Of a stretch of DNA of 64,000 bases, positions 1 to 18,020 are shown one piece after another. The notes beneath the pieces were generated by a model. That model was not told the DNA's origin, ran no database searches, and saw only the letters and a list, made by a program, of their open reading frames with translations. Within the stretch, counting starts at the first letter, position 1. Every line of letters starts with the position of its first letter. Both the position numbers and the translations under genes were made by a program. This stretch comes from Coturnix japonica (taxonomy: Eukaryota; Chordata; Aves; Galliformes; Phasianidae), in the NCBI RefSeq assembly GCF_001577835.2, contig NC_029536.1:2232001-2296000 (forward strand), in the 5' to 3' direction.

Positions 1-19
1 GTGGTTATTGTTTTTCAGG

Positions 20-260
20 TGCTCTCCAGCCCATTGAGGTCTTGCTGAATGGCAGCGCAGCCTTCTCATGTACCAGCTGCTCTTTTAAGCTTTACATCAC
101 AGGTGTGTTTGCTGAGAGTGGGTGCTGCCCCTCATCAAGGTCGGTGATGAAAATACAGAAGTGAATGAGGTCGGGCCTGGTAGTGTAAGCCGTGGATGTG
201 CAACTGGGCTCAGTGCTGCTGATCGGGCAGCTCTCAGCCCAACTGTGACCCATCGTGTGT
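20..260 (-). mobile_element. CR1 LINE fragment (decayed reverse-transcriptase region)
   Basis: Read on the minus strand, the segment resembles the 3' part of the reverse transcriptase ORF of avian CR1. One short stretch translates as AAIQQDLNGLE, which fits the usual CR1 motif AIQRDLDRLE, and upstream of it is a piece like FITDLDEG. The match breaks frame several times, so this is an old, dead 5'-truncated copy. Its edges are approximate. Confidence 0.65.
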
Positions 261-424
261 TGGGATACTGCAGGAGGAAGAATTCAGCAGGATTAGTGAT
301 GCAAGGTAAATGACATCCACTGTTCTCTCCTCGATCAATGCAGCTGGTGATGCTGTTATAAGCAACTTCGAGGCTGCTACGTGCAGGATTTTCCCTCGGT
401 TAACACACCGAGTGCTCCAATAAC

Positions 425-760
425 CTTTTTGTTTTCCAGGGGCCTCGTTGTGCGGGTCTCAGCCCAGCGGATTGTCGGAGGTGTAAGGCTGAGCGAGGAG
501 AGCGTCGTCCCCGGGCTGCGGGCGCCACCGTCCGGGCGGAGATGGGGGGGGGGGGGGGCCTCGGGTGTCTTTTATCCTCCAGGTTCCATTGAGGTCCGTG
601 GCCAGGAGGAAAGGCGGCAGCTCCAGCCGCATCCCCCGTCGGGGATGAGGTGTGACGGAGCTGGGTTATAGCGGAGGGCTGTCGAGGATGCAGAGCTTTA
701 ACTGGGATGTTAGAGCAGCTAACAGCCAGCGGTGAGGTTTGGGGTGAGTGGTGCAGGGGA
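425..760 (+). promoter_or_regulatory. CpG island, candidate promoter at left edge
   Basis: This is a short CpG-dense, GC-rich block containing a run of 15 G at 544-558. Its 3' edge carries plus-strand donor-like sites (CAGCG|GTGAGG at about 733 and GGG|GTGAGT just after). That would suit the first exon of a plus-strand transcript, but a promoter for a minus-strand gene outside the window is equally possible. No TATA box is evident. Confidence 0.45.
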
Positions 761-819
761 TCCCCCCTGCTATCCTGAGTTTGTATAGCCTGATATTGAG
801 TTGTTGTTTTTCCTTTTAG

Positions 820-930
820 CTCCTGATATGAGCTGCAGCTCCTGTGTCTGGTGTCAGCCCTCCACGGCAGAATCCTCCAATTCAGACCCTACATCTTCAT
901 GGCTGTGGAGCAGCAGAGTCCTGCAGCAGG
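820..930 (+). other. Candidate exon of an unidentified plus-strand transcript
   Basis: A good acceptor (pyrimidine tract then CCTTTTAG at 819) and a donor (CAGG|GTAGGC at 930/931) bound 111 bp just downstream of the CpG island. An ATG at 899 in fair context would encode MAVEQQSPAAG up to the donor. I do not recognise this peptide. Joining to the acceptor near 2909 reaches a stop after a few codons, so a non-coding RNA or a chance exon is as likely as a protein gene. Confidence 0.3.
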
Positions 931-1099
931 GTAGGCGGATGGTTATTTGTCTTTGGGTGCACTTGGTTTGTGTTTCACTTTTAGAGTGAGGCAGTGAGAT
1001 GCTGGCGTTAGTGTCGTTGGTCCCTGTAAGGGAAGCAGTTGGACTTGGTTGCCCTCTCCATGGCAGGAAAGGGCTTGGCGGCAGGGTTAGTTAGTGTGT

Positions 1100-1680
1100 G
1101 CTGTGAGCTTTGTTGTTAGTGGCAGTAAGAGGATGGTGTTGTATGGGTAGGAGATGGAAAAGTAGTTGTGATTTTAGTTTTGGTGGTAGGCTCTAATGTT
1201 AATGTTTGTGTGTGCTTTGGTCTTGCAGGATGTTAGGCTTTGCATAGTGTTTAGGGCTTGTCATGTTGTCTAGGATGGCTTTGAAAGTGTTTTTTAATAG
1301 AAGTGGATGGTTGGAGTTAGCTTAATGGAGCTTTTGGTATTGAAAGTGTGTTAGGAGTTGGTAAAGTGGCTGTTTTGTTGGCTTTAGCATTTGGAGTATG
1401 GTAGAAGGAAGCAGTTTTTGGCTGTTATTAGTGAGGTGTTTCTCTTTGTGAAGCTGTTGTGCTTTAGTGCTCTATTCATCTGAAGAAATGGCTTTGTCAG
1501 AGTTGTTTTAGTTGTTGTGCTTATTGCTAGTGGTGGTGAAGGGAGGCTTTAGTGAGAGTAGTGGTTGGCCCAAAGTTGTGTTGTTAGTTTTGGTGGTAGT
1601 TAGTGATGTTGGTGTGTGCTTTGGCCTTGCAGAAGTTTGTTGTTTAGTGAGGGCTTTAGTGTTATGCAGGATGTATTTGA
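1100..1680. repeat. TG/TTAG-rich degenerate tandem duplication
   Basis: The plus strand is strongly T- and G-rich. Two related segments about 400 bp apart (around 1165-1260 and 1580-1660) share a TTAGTTTTGGTGGTAG block followed by TGTGTGCTTTGG(T/C)CTTGCAG. The copies are diverged. No gene is seen here. Confidence 0.5.
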
Positions 1681-1856
1681 TTTAGATTTAGTCAGTCTTT
1701 ACTAATTTGAACATCAATCTAAACCAAAAAACCCCACTAGGCCAAAACATTTCCAACAAAAGGTGGGACTTATATAATTTTTTGATTGATACTATCTTTA
1801 AAAAGATATATTTTTTTTTATTTTTAGGTGGCGGGTGGGTTTTGCTGTCTGTCTGT

Positions 1857-2731
1857 GGTTCCCTTGCAGGTTCCCTTGCAGGTTCCCTTGCAGGTTCCCT
1901 TGCAGGTTCCCTTGCAGGTTCCCTTGCAGGTTCCCTTGCAGGTTCCCTTGCAGGTTCCCTTGCAGGTTCCCTTGCAGGTTCCCTTGCAGGTTCCCTTGCA
2001 GGTTCCCTTGCAGGTTCCCTTGCAGGTTCCCTTGCAGGTTCCCTTGCAGGTTCCCTTGCAGGTTCCCTTGCAGGTTCCCTTGCAGGTTCCCTTGCAGGTT
2101 CCCTTGCAGGTTCCCTTGCAGGTTCCCTTGCAGGTTCCCTTGCAGGTTCCCTTGCAGGTTCCCTTGCAGGTTCCCTTGCAGGTTCCCTTGCAGGTTCCCT
2201 TGCAGGTTCCCTTGCAGGTTCCCTTGCAGGTTCCCTTGCAGGTTCCCTTGCAGGTTCCCTTGCAGGTTCCCTTGCAGGTTCCCTTGCAGGTTCCCTTGCA
2301 GGTTCCCTTGCAGGTTCCCTTGCAGGTTCCCTTGCAGGTTCCCTTGCAGGTTCCCTTGCAGGTTCCCTTGCAGGTTCCCTTGCAGGTTCCCTTGCAGGTT
2401 CCCTTGCAGGTTCCCTTGCAGGTTCCCTTGCAGGTTCCCTTGCAGGTTCCCTTGCAGGTTCCCTTGCAGGTTCCCTTGCAGGTTCCCTTGCAGGTTCCCT
2501 TGCAGGTTCCCTTGCAGGTTCCCTTGCAGGTTCCCTTGCAGGTTCCCTTGCAGGTTCCCTTGCAGGTTCCCTTGCAGGTTCCCTTGCAGGTTCCCTTGCA
2601 GGTTCCCTTGCAGGTTCCCTTGCAGGTTCCCTTGCAGGTTCCCTTGCAGGTTCCCTTGCAGGTTCCCTTGCAGGTTCCCTTGCAGGTTCCCTTGCAGGTT
2701 CCCTTGCAGGTTCCCTTGCAGGTTCCCTTGC
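1857..2731. repeat. Perfect 12-bp minisatellite, about 73 copies
   Basis: The unit TTCCCTTGCAGG repeats head to tail for about 875 bp with no mismatch that I can see. Because 12 is a multiple of three, all six frames stay open and give long false ORFs (LAGS, QVPL and CRFP forward; AREP, QGNL and KGTC reverse). These are not proteins. Each unit resembles a 3' splice site (pyrimidines, then TTGCAG|G). Perfect homogeneity implies recent expansion or an assembly-compressed array of uncertain true length. Confidence 0.97.
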
Positions 2732-3570
2732 CTGGTGGGAGACCCCAGATGGGGTTGGCCCACTCGGTGGGGGTTCCTTGACTCCCAGGGGCAGAGACTG
2801 TCTGAAGTGCAAACACCTTCTGATGGTGTCACATCAGAAAGAAAGATGGCTCCTCTTAAGTGTGCAGAATGTGACTAATTGTTCCCTGTCCTTATGTGTC
2901 TGCTTACAGCCCTCCCCACTTCACATGCTAACACTTCTGTGTTCCATCAGGTGGTCGATGGTAAAGAGAAAAGGATGCCTGGCACAACAGCCTCCCTAAA
3001 CCTGCTGCATTTTGGGATTGATGGTGGACAGAGTTTATTTAACTGACAAAACCACTTTAAAGTCTTCTTCCACCACGATAATTTTCCAGGCCAGTTTCTC
3101 CTTGAATGTAACACTGTCACCTTGGCTTTGACAACTGAGCTTTGACTCTTCCCAGGGCATGTGCTATAGACGTTAAGGCATTTGGATTTGCCTTCCTCAT
3201 CAGCATGTTTACCTACAAGCAGCATCTCATGTGTGAGGCTACTAAGCTTGTTCTGTAATAGGAGCCACACAATTTCCCCACCAGGACTTCAGGCTTCACA
3301 GCTCAACACTCCAGTTTCTTCTCAGCTCCTGTTCTAAGGAATGGGAATAACACTTTCTCCAAGGGAATGAACTCACAAATTCCTCAAATCCAAGGCCATA
3401 ACCTTCTGTGAAGCAGGCAACACTGTTTGGACTTCTTTCTTCCCTTCCAACTCCAGTTCTAACAGAGGTAAGATGACATATTTGAAACATGGCTCTGCTT
3501 TGGGTGCTCCCTTTGTCCTGTGCTCGAAAAGGAAAGGTATAAACAAACTCCAGAGCCATTACAAAAGCTC
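2732..3570. other. Unassigned sequence between minisatellite and C1orf159 3' end
   Basis: I see no convincing gene here. A plus-strand acceptor-like site lies near 2909 (CTGCTTACAG). A minus-strand AATAAA (TTTATT on the plus strand) occurs near 3029 and could be a distal C1orf159 polyadenylation signal. Confidence 0.4.
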
Positions 3571-3577
3571 AGAGATG

Positions 3578-3583
3578 TTTATT
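3578..3583 (-). other. Candidate distal poly(A) signal of C1orf159
   Basis: TTTATT on the plus strand is AATAAA on the transcript strand, about 2.1 kb after the C1orf159 stop. A second candidate lies at 4398-4403, about 1.3 kb after the stop. The sequence cannot say which is used. The span 3584-5696 is therefore read as 3'UTR, which may also hold an alternative exon at 4944-5107. Confidence 0.45.
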
Positions 3584-4943
3584 TTGGCACAGTTAAAAAA
3601 AATACACAAACACATTAAATATCACAATTTGTTAAAGCCAATTTCATATATTACATCTGGAATCATGGAGGAGGGAGACTGAAAACAACACTCATTCTAT
3701 GCTTCCGCTGACAGTGCAATGAATAAAGGACCATTTAGAGCAGAAGTCTGCTGTGACAAAGGGAGAAAACAAAAGCTGCATAGATCCTGGAAAAGAAATA
3801 AAGACAGGAACACATTCACAGCACTTAAAGAGCGTGATGGGGGGGATCAGCACACAAAGGAGAAGAGACACCACGGCTGAGGATGACACTGAGGTTAGAA
3901 GCAACCAAAGTCACAATGAGGATAAAACAATACTACAATACAGACAATCCCTCAGTAATTCCTGTGCAGAAAGAACACATCTTGCAGCTAAGCAATACAT
4001 GGATGCATTATCACTGAACAGACTTGCACGCAGAAACTCCCTGCTTACGCGAGATGCTGTTTCTCAGCATTACGTTAGTTGCATAGTTACTCTTTTTCCT
4101 CAAAAGGTTAAGAAAATACTCAGTAACTGAGGGCAGGAACAACCCACAACCACCATTTGTATAAAAAGCAGCCTGTTTTGCTAGATATCCCTGCTCGGCC
4201 CAGCTCTCATTCCTATCACTTTGAGTAAGCTTTTAACCTCAGAGAACATGAATACAGATACAAAGGTCCACACTCTCCATATGGGTACAGCATCAGCTTA
4301 TGACACTTACATTCCCATTTTCTAAAGAGAACTGACTGTTCCACTTCCCAACCATTATGTTCATGGCAGTGGCTGATGATAAAGAACTTCAAAGTAATTT
4401 ATTTTAGGAGTGCAGACCCGTAACTGAGCTCCGGCTAAACTAAGCCAGGCAATAGCAACACACACAGGTAGGTGGGAACCCACAAGCTGCTCAGAAATAA
4501 TTTCACATATGGTGACAGTGACGCTTTGACCAATTTAGCAACCTCAAGTTTTCCAGTCATCTCCCTGTCACCCACTCTCACTCCCGGACCATCGTGCCAA
4601 TTTAAACGTTCACATGGCAACAGTCAGCCATGCCAGGAGCCGATTTGATGACAGGTAGCCTAGACTAGCCAAGATTTTAAAGCTACTTCCATTTCCACGG
4701 CCACTACTTGGCTGGCATTAGATGGGCAAGAGGGTGCACCTGAGCCCACGGGCTTCTTGGGCTGGTTCTTTTAGCGAGGACTCTGCCCTAGGGTGCTGGC
4801 CTGCACATTCATAAGAGGCTTGACAAAAGAAACCTTTTATCGCATCAATGGACATTCACCTGACCTCTCCAGTTCATCTCAACACTCACTCACACACCTA
4901 ACAGATGCACAGAGACCCTGCAGAAAATTCAGTTTCCTTTTAC

Positions 4944-5107
4944 CTGCTGCGTAGAAGGAGCAGGACAGATGTAACAGCATATCAACCACAAAGCCAAAGC
5001 AAATGGTTCTTCATTCAAGGCCTGAGCAGAAGCGAGCTGAAAAGCATCCAAAGCAAATGAATCTGTTGGGATCCGACCCCTAGCAGCCAGCTTTCTGAAT
5101 GATGGAT
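4944..5107 (-). other. Candidate alternative 3' coding exon of C1orf159
   Basis: This 164-bp segment is flanked on the minus strand by a good acceptor (TTCTAATTACAG) and donor (CAGCAG|GTAAAA). It is open in one frame: with one G from an upstream exon it reads D-PSFRKLAARGRIPTDSF and on to PSTQQ. That phase matches the donor of the 6540-6570 exon, so splicing that skips the normal terminal exon would stay in frame. I recall that human C1orf159 has a longer alternative isoform, which would fit. No downstream terminal exon was identified. Confidence 0.4.
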
Positions 5108-5696
5108 CTGTAATTAGAATCAAAAACTAGGGTCAGCTACATCAGAAGCTGAAGAGGATGTTTGAGGAGGTGTTTCTGTGTTTCTTTTTAAATATTACAA
5201 TTTAAGTAGTTACATTGTCCTATAACAATAAAGCAGTGGCACTTAGTGTTTGCTGTTACAAACGGGTCCTTCACACAACTCCGTATCCTTGGTTTCCCTC
5301 AGTCTTTTGTGTTGGCACACAGCAATGAGACTTACTTTCCACTCTGAGGACACGGAACACTCCACGACACAGGAAGAACTCGCCAAAACTGAAAGTGTAC
5401 CAAAGAAAGACAGATTCTTTCAAGATTAAACGTGGCCTCTGCAGAAAACAAAGGAAACCACAGAGCTGGAATAGTGCATTTCGAGATCACCAAAGCAGTT
5501 CACAGAACTGGATGAAGCCTGCCATCATCATCTTTGCGCGAGTTCAGTTCTCTGTTAACATTTGGCACTAACTCTTTGACACAGTCATTTGGCTGCCATT
5601 TAAGTCAGCTGCTCGTTGCCTGGCACTTCCCGTGGAGACATAAAAAGTTTCTTCCACGCTGCATACAGCTACAGAGACCTCAGTCAGGAATGAAGG

Positions 5697-13247
<7,551 letters not shown>

Positions 13248-13266
13248 GCCCGGGAAAGACAGAAGT

Positions 13267-16200
13267 CTAAATAAGAACAAGGAAATGGATTGTTAATGAC
13301 AGAAGTTAGACTTTCCCTTTGCTTAAGGAACTTTTGCCAACACGTTCCCTTTATTCAGATACAAAGGCCTTTAAATTAAATACGCCGAGGGGAATGACTT
13401 ACCTCGGTTCAAGACACAGATTCGAGACATTCAGAATTTTCCCTCCAGCTGCAGAAGGGCAGGTTCCTGGCTTTGGCAGACCGCGGTTGCTAAGAAACAA
13501 GGAGCCTTATCAGTCTGCTCCAAACTGGGCCGTGCAGAGACTGTTCCACACCCAGCATCTGAAAATCAATGTGATTGCAATAGAACAGTTACTGCCTGGC
13601 ACCGCTGCTGATAAGCCTCCCCGCAGTCACAGGCTCCTCTGCCTGCAGCACTGAGCTGTGATGGATCTGTATCGGGGCAGAGAGCACATGCCACTTGGAA
13701 AAGGCAACGCTGCAATTAATTTTTCCCATGACAGCACAATCACGAAGCGTTACTGAAGTCTATCTGCTAATAAGCCCTATTTCTCAGCTGCCTAAAATCA
13801 GACCTCCTCAATGAGCAGACTGTACCATCAGCTACGAGCTTCCCTTTCCCCCTCCCGTTCTCCACATCTAACTCCACACCACCTCACCAAAGTCCACGCT
13901 TCTTAGGTTGGATTGTTTGGCTGAGCTGCGTCACGCTCCATCTGCATTGTTCACACACTTCCTCTGTTGGTGCTACAGAACCTGCCTGGTTTTTGCTCAG
14001 TAGTGTGGGAAGCCACACCCAAACCTCACAGCGAGCCTACCTGATGGTTACAAAAAGAGTCTTTCCTATTATACATAATACATAGAAGCAGACAAGCTCC
14101 TCTAGCTAGAGTGTAAAATGAAGAGAGAAAGCCGTTGGCTGTAGGGAAAAGCTCTCTAGTGAGTCATTTCCCAAACTATTTTTGCTAAATAAAACTCCAG
14201 TGGATGAATTTCAAATTACTCTAAAATACGTACCACAACCCTTGGCAAGCTGCTTCTCTGCAAAACAAAATCACTGCACGGTTCCTATGATTAACTTCCA
14301 CTCTGCTTCCTGAAAAAAGAGCGTGCAAAGAACCTGCTTCAAAACAAAATTAGAGGGAAAACTTATTGCTACCCTCTGTTATCAGCTAAAAGCTCCAAGA
14401 CCAAGGGCTGACAATCCTGAAAACCACACTCCAGCCTGATTGCTACAAGTGGTTCGTGTGGCTAATGAGGATTTGGACAGAGCAGGAGTTTGCGCTGCCA
14501 CGGACCCTTTTCCATTTAAGCATGACAAGGATGGAGATACGATTCCCAAATCAGTGCCCCAAAGCATAGATGTGCCTTTTTTAAGCAGTTCCTGTAGTGA
14601 CAAAACACCTCACACCAACACTCGCCTCAACAAAAAAGGTGAACTCATCTCAGAGGATGAAAGGAGAAGCTTTCTACAGCACAGCACGGAGCTCCAGAAG
14701 CCAAGAACACCTTGCTCACAGCTTTGATGAAAGGAACATTCTCTTCCTTAGCACAATTCAGCTAAACAGGTGCTCCTCATGACCCAGCAAAGGGCCACTG
14801 AGGCAGGCACTGCATTTACCTAGTTTGGTGGGGAGCCTTCCACTTGTGTGTGACAGTATAAGAGTAGCTATACAAATGCTATCAATAATTCCGCTTCAGA
14901 TTACGTGGGTACAACTTGAATTTGTGCATTTAACCTTTTAAAAACAGGGTATTGTACATACTCCCCTACTGCATTCGCAGTACAACTTCAGGGTTTGTCA
15001 CAGCAGCCCAGCAGAGCCTAGCATTAATTCAGTCTTGAGGATGTGTGGATGGGTGTATTTTAAACAAGCACACTCACAGAGCTTGCCTTATTGCCTCTCT
15101 TCAAATATTAGATATTGCTGCTTCTCCTCTGGGGAAAACCACAGCAGCCCGTAAAGACATTTGCTGATGAATTCTTCACTGCTTTGGAAACTGCACACAG
15201 ATATTTTTGGTCAATACCTGATCACTGCTGTTCGAGAAACAGAGATGAACAAGGCATTTGTTTAAACAAGTGTATTCTTGTTCTCTAGAAAAACACTGCA
15301 AGTTCAGGAACGAGTTGCATTAAACAAGAAAACACTGGGAAAACCAGCCACTGCTAAGAGCCCGATGCTCCTCTTTACACAATCCCAACATGGGCTGCAC
15401 TTCCACTCCTGCAATAAATTAAGATAGTAATTGACAACACTGTTGCATTGATGGGCAGTCACTCCCAGCCACTACTGAATGTAACAAACTAGAACATATG
15501 TCCTGCAGCTGTTCCAGTAGAATTAGGTCACTAGATCTATTCACTCTCAAACCGTCAGCAAGTTAATTCATTTCATTATATTTCTATGAGAGACACACAC
15601 GCTACTTGAACTTTACACATCCTTGAACCAGGTTTGGGTGTGTGAAAACAAACAAATTGCTTTCAAACTCCCAAACACATCAGACTTGTATTTACTCAAC
15701 TCACATCTCGCTCCGAGTCCCAGAACCACTTGTTCACATTCTGCTGGGTTCATTTTCTGCCAGCAAAATATTAAAGAACATCAGTCCGAATGAGGAGGGG
15801 TGCAAATTAAGCCATTAAGGCAATACTAGATACCTACTCGTTCGTTTAGGTTTGCACCTACCGACAGTACTAAGCATCTTTATCCACTATTTGTGATAAT
15901 AGGAAGAAAAGCATACAGCTTTTTTGAAGAGCAAATGAAGTGCAGCACTTCCAATCGAGACAGGAACGTTAAGCAGGGATTTGGACTGACCATTGGTCTC
16001 CCACTTGCAAAACTGCAGGAGCAATAACTCCTTTTATTGCTTTCCAGCCTGCAGTCAATCAGAACTGCTCCATTAGCGACCCGAACAGCATTTCATGCCA
16101 CAACTTCAACTTTAGAAAGGGGAAAACCCTGCAGAGTTTTAAGATTTCCAGCTCACGCTATGACTAACCATGTCTCAGGATGAGGCAGCTGAGGCTTGCC

Positions 16201-17491
16201 TACTTAAATTAAATACGAGAGCTTGATCAGGATGTGACACCCACAGCAAAACAATTCACAAGCTCAAGGAATACGCTTTACGTTTGGCAGCGTCTTCCCT
16301 TTGGAGTAAGGGGGGAAAAAAAAAGAAAGATAATGTCACACACAAGCTGGAGCCCGAATTAGAATGTATTTATGCTTGAGACGCCAACACAGTTAGGAGA
16401 ACACAGACATTTTAATTAAAACTAGTATTTCACACCAGAACTCCACGTTTGAAAGAGATCTCAAGTCGCTGTCAGCTTGGATCTCAAGTGACACAACACA
16501 CATAAGCTGAACACGTCAACATTCACTGAGTAAATTCTTCCTCTCGCTGCCTTTATAACAAGACAAGGGAAGCAACTCATGATAAATACTACGCACTTGA
16601 ATGCTTTCCTCCTGCTCACGGAATCAAGCGCCCTTTAATCGAACTTCAGGTCTACATGCTGCATACATGCAGCTGTGCATCTCTCACCTCTGCTGCCCTG
16701 TGAGTATCTCTCTTGCTTCAGGTGCTGCCGGAGCACTGGGTAAGGATATTCCTTCAGGGACGTGGAAAAAACAGCAGCAAAACATTGCTAAGATTCAGGT
16801 GGTTTTGCAATCAGATTAACAGATGGGAGTGGAAAACAACATCACCCTCATCCCACTGCTTGCTAGGCTCTGCCAGGACCTCGATTTGGCCGCAATAAGA
16901 GTGATATCAGAGAAGTTAAAAGGCAGACTCACCGAGTACAGCTTGTTGAGTCCTGGGCTTCTCTCAGCAGCTCAGGGCCACGCTGGAGGCAGCCGGTTCA
17001 GCTCGCCGCTAATTTCCCATTGACACCGTCTCACAAAGAACCTGAGCAGTAAAAGAGCTGCGAGTTAAACACCTTATGGAAACGAGAGCTGAAGTGAGAC
17101 TTGTTTTTCCAGCTCCCTTAGCATACACCTGCAAACAGACCCACCATCTCTACCCTCGCACCCAAATGACTTTATAATGGCCCGGCACCCAGCAATTAAC
17201 ACCACAGGCTGCAGGAGGCAGAGCAGCTCTCTGCTCCAGGCTTAGGAGCACTCTAAGCACTTACACCTCCACCCGGAGCACGCCAACACCGTTGTTTACA
17301 GCCGTTCTTCCAGCAGCCAGGATCTCAGGTTGTTATTCCAACAAGCTTTAAGGTCTCACAGCGAAAAGAACCGAATAACAGCTCAATTCAACCCCACAGC
17401 CCCCAACGAGCAGCTCACACAGCGGCCTACGAGGCAGGGCCGCGCCCCGGGGCCTCTCCCCCCACACCTGCCCGATCAATACAGCTCTTAC
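13267..17491 (-). other. C1orf159 first intron(s)
   Basis: This lies between the first coding exon and the CpG-island exon. There is one possible extra 5'UTR exon, at 16933-16982, with acceptor CTCCAG and donor ACTCG|GTGAGT. Otherwise I see no coding potential. Confidence 0.5.
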
Positions 17492-18020
17492 CTCGGGCTC
17501 TCCGCTCCCTCCGCCTTCCCAGCCAACAGCCCGTACCCTCCTACCGCCGTCAGGTCCCTTTTATCACGGCAGACCCCTCCCCACCTTGAGGAAGCGCCCT
17601 CCGGCAGCACCGCCGCCAGGTTCCCGTTCGTACCCCCCGCCCTCAGGCGGCGCCCTGCCCGCTCCTTCGCGAGGCGCTCTGGGAATTGTAGTTCTCAAGC
17701 CTCTCGCTGGTCATAGGGTGCGGCGAGCGCGCCGACGCACCGAACTACACATCCCAGCATGCACCGCGCCTCGGCCTACCTGAGCCCTCCTCCCCTCAGG
17801 TAAATCCCGCTCCCGCAGTGCCTTCGCAGGAGCCGCTCTGCTGTGCGCGGTGCCTCATGGGAAAGCGAGTCCAGCGCCTCGCGTCACGCTGTGGAAAGGG
17901 CGGGTTTCGGCACTACAACTCCCAGTGTGCACCGCGCGTGCGCCGCCATTTTGAGCGCTGCTAGGCGACGCGGACGCCCCAGGAGGAATGGGGAGGGGAG
18001 GGGACTGAGGCGAGTTGTTC
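17400..18020 (-). promoter_or_regulatory. C1orf159 CpG-island promoter with three ZNF143/THAP11-type motifs
   Basis: This is the densest CpG block of the window and sits at the 5' end of C1orf159. Three copies of the ACTACA-TCCCAG-TGC type motif are present: at 17679-17697 (reverse orientation, GGGAATTGTAGTTCT), 17743-17764 (AACTACACATCCCAGCATGC) and 17912-17932 (ACTACAACTCCCAGTGTGC). A YY1-like GCCGCCATTTTG follows at about 17944-17955. A strong minus-strand donor, CCCGAG|GTAAGAG, at 17492/17491 would end 5'UTR exon 1, and a second donor, CTCAG|GTAGGC, lies near 17779. There is no TATA box, as usual for such housekeeping promoters. A plus-strand donor (CTCAG|GTAAAT near 17800) leaves room for divergent transcription. 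Confidence 0.8.

Noticed and set aside
1857-2731. CRISPR-like array
   Set aside because: There are no spacers: it is a pure 12-bp tandem repeat in an animal genome.
1688-2999. Several 317-430 aa open frames over the minisatellite (LAGS, AREP, QGNL, KGTC, QVPL and CRFP repeats)
   Set aside because: They exist only because a 12-bp unit without stops repeats perfectly. Six frames cannot all be genes, and none has flanking conserved sequence.
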